Source of the DNA: Kurthia sibirica
GTDB taxonomy: Bacteria > Bacillota > Bacilli > Bacillales_A > Planococcaceae
Direction: 5' to 3'
Assembly: GCF_003143975.1 (NCBI RefSeq)
Contig: NZ_QFVR01000001.1
Coordinates: forward strand, 248,001 to 312,000
Length of the DNA: 64,000 nucleotides
This document shows positions 58,271-64,000 of the stretch, piece after piece. Numbering within the stretch: the stretch's first letter is position 1; the number at the start of each line of letters is the position of its first letter. The notes below the pieces were generated by a model, which ran no database searches, was not told the origin of the DNA, and saw only the letters and a program-made list of their open reading frames with translations. A program made the position numbers and the translations under genes.

Positions 58271-59140
58271 ATGAAATTTTCAAAACCAATGAAATTTACA
58301 GCATTAGCACTAGGATTAGGTTTAACAGCAATTGTAGCAGGTTGTGGTTCATCCGATAAAGAATCATCAAAAGACGATAAAAAAATCGAATTAGCATATG
58401 TGGAGTGGGATACGGAAGTAGCCTCTACAAATGTTATTGCCAAAGTGTTAGAAGATAAGGGCTTTAAAGTAAAAACAACAGCACTTGATAATGCTGTGAT
58501 GTGGGAGGCCGTATCGAATGGTAAAGCGGATGGTATGGTTGCTGGTTGGTTGCCGAATACACATGCTGCTCAATATGAAAAATATAAAGATAAACTAGTC
58601 GATTTAGGTGTCAATTTAAAAGGTGCCAAAGTTGGTTTAGTCGTGCCAGAATATATGAAAGTAGACTCAATTGCTGACCTTAAAGATCAAGCGAATAAGA
58701 GTATTACTGGAATTGAACCAGGTGCTGGTATTATGTCAGCAACTGAAAAAGCACTAAAAGAGTATAAAAACCTTTCAGATTGGAAGCTTAAATCATCTTC
58801 GTCAGGTGCTATGACCGTTGCATTAGGTCAAGCAATTAAGAAAAATGAAGACATTGTCATTACAGGTTGGTCACCACATTGGATGTTCCAAAAGTATGAT
58901 TTAAAATATTTAAAAGATCCAGATAATGTTTTTGGTGGAGAAGAGTCAATCCATACATTTGTTTCGAAAGACTTGAAAAAGAAATCGCCAGAAGCGTATA
59001 AAATTTTAGATAATTTCCATTGGACAACAAAAGACATGGAAGAAGTTATGTTGGATGTTGCAGATGGTGAAACACCAGAAAAAGCAGCTGAAAAATGGAT
59101 TAAAGCCCATAAAGATCAAGTAGATGAATGGACTAAATAA
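58271..59140 (+). CDS. opuAC: Glycine betaine-binding lipoprotein OpuAC
   Basis: 289 residues from ATG 58271. Lipoprotein signal MKFSKPMKFTALALGLGL... with lipobox IVAGC. OpuAC-type domain rich in Trp at the positions forming the betaine cage (VEWDTEV, VMWEAVSNG, AGWLPNTHA, TGWSPHWMF). Last gene of the opuA operon. Confidence 0.94.
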   Translation: MKFSKPMKFTALALGLGLTAIVAGCGSSDKESSKDDKKIELAYVEWDTEVASTNVIAKVLEDKGFKVKTTALDNAVMWEAVSNGKADGMVAGWLPNTHAAQYEKYKDKLVDLGVNLKGAKVGLVVPEYMKVDSIADLKDQANKSITGIEPGAGIMSATEKALKEYKNLSDWKLKSSSSGAMTVALGQAIKKNEDIVITGWSPHWMFQKYDLKYLKDPDNVFGGEESIHTFVSKDLKKKSPEAYKILDNFHWTTKDMEEVMLDVADGETPEKAAEKWIKAHKDQVDEWTK

Positions 59141-59152
59141 GTCTAGTCTATG

Positions 59153-59192
59153 AAAAAAGCAGGTACTCATTATTTATGGGTATCTGCTTTTT
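59153..59192 (+). terminator. opuA terminator
   Basis: AAAAAAGCAGGTACTCAT pairs with ATGGGTATCTGCTTTTT around TATTT (one bulge). Confidence 0.9.
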
Positions 59193-59223
59193 CGTATAAT
59201 CTGCTTTTTATAGGTAAAGAAAG

Positions 59224-59480
59224 GGTTCTATACTAGTTTTTTTGGTCTTTAAGGTTCTATTATATATGTTGGGGTATCGAAATAATTCATATTTTAGATA
59301 GGTAGAAATAGTGAAAGTTTTCTGTCGATAAGTAGAGCACTCGTCATTTCTTTTAATCATGATGAACATATCTGAAAATAGACATAAAAAAAGAACAGCT
59401 TCACCAACTTTTATCTATTTGTCGAGTTTGTCAGTCAATGATCTCTAAAGTATATGATGATTGCGTACAAAAAAATTAAC
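59224..59480 (+). mobile_element. ISL3-type 5' scar with two stacked left ends
   Basis: GGTTCTATACTAG (59224) and, 29 bases later, GGTTCTATTATATATGTTGG (59253) are two ISL3-type left ends. A transposase N-terminal remnant follows (LLSICRVCQSMISKVYDDC, about 59400-59470) with several stops, closely matching the 54378 element. Confidence 0.65.
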
Positions 59481-59610
59481 CACCTATCATCCATCAATGG
59501 TGTAGATTAGTTGCTTAACATCGGGGGTGCTAGAAAATGACTGCTTTTTTATATTTTTTCAAGTGTGTGACCAGAACCGCAAATAGATAGTGTTTTTACG
59601 GAATGAACCT

Positions 59611-59845
59611 AAAAGAGCCTGAGACAAACGTATTTTCAACACAGAAAATCCCGTATGATTTCGAAAAATCATACGGGATTATTCAGTTCAAGCCATTTCC
59701 GCTGCGAAAAACTTTTCCGTGGATCTGGCTTCAAACGCCTCGTCACTGCGTTCCTGTGGGGTTTTCAGCTCATGCTATTCCCGCAGGAGTCATTTTCTGC
59801 GCGTTCAATTGATTTGATGATTCGTATGGGGATAGACTATTTTTG
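59611..59845 (+). repeat. Interspersed palindromic repeat, copy 2
   Basis: Starts AAAAGAGCCTGAGACAAACG like copy 1 (28676) and follows it through the hairpin AATCCCGTATGATTT/AATCATACGGGATT, the GC-rich core (59711-59791) and TTCAATTGATTTGATGATTC; the right inverted repeat has been lost. Predicted short frames in it are not genes. Confidence 0.75.
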
Positions 59846-59914
59846 TTTATTGTTGATTTATGATATACCAGTCAATTGAGCTAGTCAATTGGCTGTATGT
59901 TTGTTAATCGTTAA

Positions 59915-60715
59915 TTAATTACGACCACCCATAGGTTCAGATGATGCTTTATTAAAAATGGAAATATGATGTAATTTTTTTGTTGTACTTGAGCCAACGA
60001 ATTTTAATGTGTTTTTACCAGTAGTATAATTTAATACAGTATCAGAGCCGGTTTGCGTAATGCTTGTCGGTTTCCCTAAGACAGTTTTAATTTCGTCGAA
60101 TGTCATATCTGATAATTTGAAAGAATTGTCCGGAGAGACAAATGTGCGGACATCATAGATGCGATCACCGCGTCCAACGGCCAACGCATACTGTACTGCG
60201 CCGTTCTTTTTATATTCGATATAGTTGGTATCATTCGAATATTGCGTGTCGGGTTCACCCCACTGTGCAAGTACATCTTCGAGAACCGTTTCGCCGCTTT
60301 CAAAAGGAACACCTTCAGTCATACCATTTTTAGCTGTTTTTAATTGATTTTGTAAAAAATCCTTATGTATGGGATTTACTTTAACTGAAGGAGTAGTACT
60401 AGTTGTTGCTTTTTTTTCAGTAGTTGACGTTGCCTCTTCCTTTGACTTCGTATTTGTAGTTGTCTCAGAATCGGTAGTGGATGTCGTGTCCTTGTCGTTT
60501 TGTTGAGAATCTTGTGTATTGTCAGCTGTTGCCTCATCATCTACGTCATTTTTTTGTGGTGAAACAGGCTCTTTCTTAGGTGCTTCTTCTTTTTTGTCAC
60601 CATTGGATGTTTCTTCGATATTTTCTTGCGGAGTCGGTGAAGCTTCCTTCTCACCACAAGCTGCTAATAGTAGCATGGAACTGGCAACGATTGATAAAAA
60701 CTTTAGTTGTTTCAT
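59915..60715 (-). CDS. Secreted lipoprotein with DUF4309-like domain
   Basis: 266 residues. Lipoprotein signal with lipobox LLLAAC; a long Glu/Asp/Ser/Thr-rich linker (~25-105); a globular C-terminal domain resembling DUF4309 (YjgB-like), with VLAQWGEPDTQYSND and VLGKPTSITQTG repeats of the kind seen in bacterial envelope lipoproteins. GGAGGATT precedes the ATG. Function unknown; extracytoplasmic, likely tethered to the membrane. Confidence 0.75.
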   Translation of the reverse strand: MKQLKFLSIVASSMLLLAACGEKEASPTPQENIEETSNGDKKEEAPKKEPVSPQKNDVDDEATADNTQDSQQNDKDTTSTTDSETTTNTKSKEEATSTTEKKATTSTTPSVKVNPIHKDFLQNQLKTAKNGMTEGVPFESGETVLEDVLAQWGEPDTQYSNDTNYIEYKKNGAVQYALAVGRGDRIYDVRTFVSPDNSFKLSDMTFDEIKTVLGKPTSITQTGSDTVLNYTTGKNTLKFVGSSTTKKLHHISIFNKASSEPMGGRN

Positions 60716-61110
60716 AAATGAAAATCCTCCTTACGTCATTATCTATTAATTACTTGTTAAGTATAACAGATTCATATTACAGCAATTATACATTATGACG
60801 TAATTAGGTGGAAAGTAGTTGCTAAAATGTTAAAAAAGTCATATAAAAAAGAAGCATAACCGTAGAGTGAACGGAACCCGTCTAAATTTAGAAATGCTAG
60901 AATTGAGTTCTATACATAGTGCTTGAATGAAAATCTTAGATGCAGAGCAACAAAATATATCGTTTATTTGGAAATCAATTGATAGCTATAAAGACTGTTA
61001 TAGAGAATGATAGACCACTTTTTTTGATTCAATGATTTCGAAAGAAAATCCAGCTTTTCTAAAGATGGATTTCCTTAAATAGTATGGGCAGTATAAGGAA
61101 ATTTTTCGGT
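60716..61110. other. Gene-free interval
   Basis: AT-rich, no credible frame and no recognised element. Contains the untranslated regions between the lipoprotein gene and the 5'-nucleotidase terminator. Confidence 0.4.
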
Positions 61111-61158
61111 AAAAAACCCCGAATAGGTTCACTTTTTAAGTGTCCGCTATTCGGGGTT
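61111..61158 (-). terminator. Terminator of the 5'-nucleotidase gene
   Basis: AACCCCGAATAG and CTATTCGGGGTT form a 12-base-pair stem; on the minus strand it is followed by T6, ending the gene at 61192. Confidence 0.93.
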
Positions 61159-61191
61159 CAGTTCTAAGATGGTTTATGTTTTTTTAAAGAA

Positions 61192-62961
61192 TTATTGAAC
61201 AACTGATAAACGTGGAGTAGTTACCGTTGCTGTATTTAAATTTTTTGTGTTTGTTAAGTATTGAATAAATGCATCCGTATCAAGACCTAAATCATCAATT
61301 ACTTTTGCAGATTTAAATGTAGGGAAATTATCGCCGCCACCGATTAAGAAATCATTTACAACTGCTTTGTATACTTTGTTGTCATCAATTTTTTCTTCAC
61401 CAGCAAAGACATCAACAACACCTGATTTGTTGTATGTGTAGGTTAAACCAGCAACTTCAAGACCATAACCACCAGTAAATTGGTTACCGATTGCTTCTTT
61501 TACTTGCTTACCTGTTAGTTCAACAATTTTTAAAATATTCCCGAAAGGTTGAACACCTTGTGCAGCACCGCGTGAAATAACATAGCTATCTGCATTTTGA
61601 ACACCATCTAAATCAGAACGAACGCCACCTGAGTTAGTGAAGGCGAAGTTGACTGATGGATCAGCAGCTTGTGCATAAGCTAATTGACCGTCTGTCACAA
61701 GATTCCCTACGGAAGAACCGCCCATTGGATATGCTAAACGATCACGTGATACTTTAGCAGCATCCATAGTAGCAATCGGTAAGTCCATTACTTTTCCTAC
61801 GATTGTTTTAGCTTCTTGTACGATATTATTTACTTTTTTAGACACAGCATTTGATTGAATGACAGTATCAGTTTGTGTGTAATTATATTTAATTTGTGCG
61901 GAAGGTGTTGCGATGAAATCCTTCGTTTTAGAACTTAATGTACCTGTCACAACTGAGTAAGCAGTTGCATAATTATATGATTGTACAATACGAACACCTT
62001 TGTATGTTCCATTAGCATATGCATGATTATGACCGGCAAAGACAACATCAATTGAGTTTTTTGGATCTAATGTATTCGCTGTTTTAATCATGTCAACGAT
62101 ATCGCCTTTCAGACGAGTTTGTCCTTGTGTTTCAATAGAAGAACCGGCTTCTTTGTCAACTTCAACTGCTGAGTGTGCCACAATTGCAATTGCATTTACA
62201 CCCTGTTTACGTAATTCTTTTGTATATTTTGCAACAGCCGTTCCAGGATCTACAACATCAATATTATTTGTATGTTGAGCTAATACAACCTCTTTGATCG
62301 TTGGTGTAACGATACCGATAAAGCCAACTTTTACACCGCCGATAGATTTCACAGTGTATGGTTTGAATCCTTTAACTAATTTTTTTGTTTTTTTATCTAC
62401 AACATTAGCAGAAAGAATCTCCATATCTGAAGTCGTTTGTTTGTAGTTTTTAACGTATTCATAATTTTGCGTTATACCTTTAATTGGTTTCTTACCTTGC
62501 CAAATACGTTGGAATTCGTCTAAACCTTCATCAAATTCATGGTTACCTAAAGCACCCACTTTGAATTTCATAGCATTTAAAATATTCATTGTCGGTTCAT
62601 CTTGTAACATACTTGAAATAGCTGGTGAACCACCAACTGTATCGCCAGCATGTACGGAGATTGAGTTTGTATTCGCCGATTTTAATTTGTATTTCTTAGC
62701 AAAAGCTGCTTTTTCTTGCTCGAAATTATATGCAAGAGAAGCCATTCCACCTACAGGATTACCAGCGGCATCTTTTTTGTTATTGCCATCAATATATCCA
62801 TGTAAATCATTCATACCTAGAAATTGTACAGGAATTTTTTTCTCTGTCACTTTTTTTGTCGTTGTTGTTTTAGCAGTAGCATCGAAGCTAGTAGCTGCGA
62901 ATGGTACAGATGCTAAAAGAGCAACGGCACTTAGTGAAGCGATAAATTTTGATTTGAACAT
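61192..62961 (-). CDS. Secreted bifunctional 5'-nucleotidase/metallophosphatase
   Basis: 589 residues. Signal peptide (cleavage near FAATSFDA), N-terminal calcineurin-like domain with GMNDLHG, GDTVGGSPA, LGNHEFDEG and AGHNHAYANG metal motifs, and C-terminal 5_nucleotid_C domain with NSGGVRSDL and GGGDNFPTF. Dephosphorylates extracellular nucleotides; the freed nucleosides could enter through NupOPQ encoded earlier in the window. AAGGGGTG precedes the ATG. No LPxTG at the end. Confidence 0.93.
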   Translation of the reverse strand: MFKSKFIASLSAVALLASVPFAATSFDATAKTTTTKKVTEKKIPVQFLGMNDLHGYIDGNNKKDAAGNPVGGMASLAYNFEQEKAAFAKKYKLKSANTNSISVHAGDTVGGSPAISSMLQDEPTMNILNAMKFKVGALGNHEFDEGLDEFQRIWQGKKPIKGITQNYEYVKNYKQTTSDMEILSANVVDKKTKKLVKGFKPYTVKSIGGVKVGFIGIVTPTIKEVVLAQHTNNIDVVDPGTAVAKYTKELRKQGVNAIAIVAHSAVEVDKEAGSSIETQGQTRLKGDIVDMIKTANTLDPKNSIDVVFAGHNHAYANGTYKGVRIVQSYNYATAYSVVTGTLSSKTKDFIATPSAQIKYNYTQTDTVIQSNAVSKKVNNIVQEAKTIVGKVMDLPIATMDAAKVSRDRLAYPMGGSSVGNLVTDGQLAYAQAADPSVNFAFTNSGGVRSDLDGVQNADSYVISRGAAQGVQPFGNILKIVELTGKQVKEAIGNQFTGGYGLEVAGLTYTYNKSGVVDVFAGEEKIDDNKVYKAVVNDFLIGGGDNFPTFKSAKVIDDLGLDTDAFIQYLTNTKNLNTATVTTPRLSVVQ

Positions 62962-63000
62962 TACTTACACCCCTTAAGTTTTGTTTGATCGTACCATTTT

Positions 63001-63029
63001 AATATAGTAAGAAAAGGAAGGTTTAGCAA
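63001..63029 (-). promoter_or_regulatory. Promoter of the 5'-nucleotidase gene
   Basis: Minus strand TTGCTA (63024-63029), 17 bases, TATATT (63001-63006), 40 bases before the ATG. Confidence 0.55.
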
Positions 63030-63210
63030 TAAATAATTTCATATTTAATAAAGTTGAATAATGCAAAAAAATAGTTTTTATCAAGAAAGTACAATTTAAA
63101 TATTCGTAATAGTCTAAATGTTATACGGCAGACTTTAGACGTTCATTGTTTCATGTCACAAGCAAGAAAAAGAAGAAAAGTCCATCATAAAAAAATTTCA
63201 TGAGCAAAAT

Positions 63211-63241
63211 AAAAAACGATCCGTATAAATAGGGATCGTTT
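63211..63241 (-). terminator. Terminator of the second 5'-nucleotidase gene
   Basis: AACGATCC and GGATCGTT pair around CTATTTATAC; the minus strand continues into T6. Confidence 0.92.
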
Positions 63242-63249
63242 ACATGATG

Positions 63250-64000
63250 TTACTTAATTTTTACCGCGCGGCTAGTATAATGTGCATCAATCATTTTTAA
63301 TTTAGTTAAATATTCGATTAAAATATCTGTATCAATAGCGATTGTTTTTAAATTTTTAGCTTGTTTAAAGACAGAAAAATTATCTTTACCGCCACTTAAA
63401 AAATCATTGATGACGACATTATAGGTTTTTTGTAAATCGAGAGAAGCATTAGTTGAGTCAACGAAAATATCAACGATTCCTCGGTCATTATATGTGTAAT
63501 GTAAACCTGCAACTTCTAAGGTACGAGTACCATTGTTAAATTGGCTATTCAAAGCTTCTTTAATCTGGTTACCAGTCATTGTTACATGTTGTAAAAAATT
63601 ATTGAACGGCTGTACAGCTTGGGCAGCACCCCATGTCACAATATAATTATTTCCTATTTTTTTACCAATTAAATCGGTACGAACACCACCAGTATTCGTA
63701 AAGGCGAAATCAGTTGGATACTTTTTGGCATTGGCCATTTTTAATTGGGCATCTGTAATAATATTCCCAATGGCGGCACCGAAGCCATCGGGATCGGGGA
63801 CACTATTAATACGTTCAACATGCATCGTAGCTATTTTAGCATTGATAATTGGATGGACACGTTTATTAGCATCTTTAATGATGGCTTCAACTTTTTTGGC
63901 AACTTTATTTTTGGCAATTGTTGTAGACGATTTTGTGTAATTATATTTAATTTCAGCCTGTGGCATTTTAATGAAATCTTTTGTCTTAGAGCTTAATATA
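63250..64000 (-). CDS. Second 5'-nucleotidase, C-terminal part (runs off window)
   Basis: The frame is open to base 64000; ATG 63966 is internal, because upstream codons read ILSSKTKDFIKMPQAEIKYNY, matching TLSSKTKDFIATPSAQIKYNY-like sequence within the first enzyme. The 249 visible residues are the C-terminal 5_nucleotid_C domain (NTGGVRTDL, GGKDNFSVF). It has GFGAAIGNI where the neighbour has GGSSVGNL. A diverged tandem duplicate with its own terminator. Confidence 0.9.
   Translation of the reverse strand, partial: ILSSKTKDFIKMPQAEIKYNYTKSSTTIAKNKVAKKVEAIIKDANKRVHPIINAKIATMHVERINSVPDPDGFGAAIGNIITDAQLKMANAKKYPTDFAFTNTGGVRTDLIGKKIGNNYIVTWGAAQAVQPFNNFLQHVTMTGNQIKEALNSQFNNGTRTLEVAGLHYTYNDRGIVDIFVDSTNASLDLQKTYNVVINDFLSGGKDNFSVFKQAKNLKTIAIDTDILIEYLTKLKMIDAHYTSRAVKIK

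Noticed and set aside
1..64000. CRISPR array, rRNA operon or restriction-modification/defence island
   Set aside because: No regularly spaced repeats, no rRNA sequence and no cas, methylase or nuclease defence genes were seen on either strand.

Overview
The window is a low-GC Firmicute chromosome segment whose backbone follows the Bacillus subtilis ymf-recA-mutSL-glnA order. The gene set (BMP/NupOPQ importer after the GntR gene, KorAB before miaB, glpD after mutL, OpuA with a BusR-type repressor) and protein resemblance suggest the Planococcaceae/Caryophanaceae (Kurthia/Lysinibacillus group). Several genes normally found in this neighbourhood are absent: tepA after rnjB, ymfJ after ymfI, spoVS after ymdB and cotE after ymcA. 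Loss of spoVS and cotE favours a non-spore-forming lineage such as Kurthia. That assignment is inference.

Layout. 1-9.9 kb: truncated RNase J2, FtsK/SpoIIIE, GntR regulator, then a nucleoside importer whose binding lipoprotein gene carries a +1 frameshift in its signal peptide. 10-21.4 kb: ymfF-ymfH-ymfI-ymfK-ymfM(rodZ)-pgsA-cinA-recA-rny-ymdB, with LexA-like boxes at recA and a compact multi-stem structure before cinA. 22-28.6 kb: korAB, a divergent sigV-rsiV stress module with a candidate autoregulatory ECF promoter, miaB-ymcA. 28.6-31.8 kb: an eroded accessory patch (interspersed repeats, frameshifted genes, a small hypothetical gene, a TTG-started membrane peptide, an alpha/beta hydrolase). 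31.8-40.2 kb: mutS-mutL-glpD-hydrolase-miaA-hfq. 40.5-46.8 kb: rhodanese, a surface protein, ynbB and glnR-glnA behind two GlnR-type boxes. 46.8-49.4 kb: a graveyard of mobile DNA (ISL3-, IS1182- and IS6-type remnants, an integrase stump). 49.4-53.8 kb: Fur-type box plus siderophore ABC transporter lacking a binding protein, a lone ABC ATPase, glutathione peroxidase. 53.9-55.1 kb: a cobalamin riboswitch with no recognisable target gene, followed by ISL3 scars. 55.2-59.2 kb: busR and opuAA-AB-AC for glycine betaine uptake. 59.2-64 kb: more scars, a DUF4309-like lipoprotein and two tandem secreted 5'-nucleotidases, the second running off the end.

Housekeeping genes are dense, co-directional and bounded by clear hairpin terminators. 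Accessory intervals are dominated by decayed insertion sequences and small palindromic repeats, several sharing one GC-rich core. No CRISPR array, rRNA or tRNA was seen. The strongest leads are the target-less B12 riboswitch, the BusR/OpuA palindrome, the repeat core shared among unrelated mobile elements, the packed four-stem structure before cinA, and the duplicated-and-decaying small gene (29452 and 44401).
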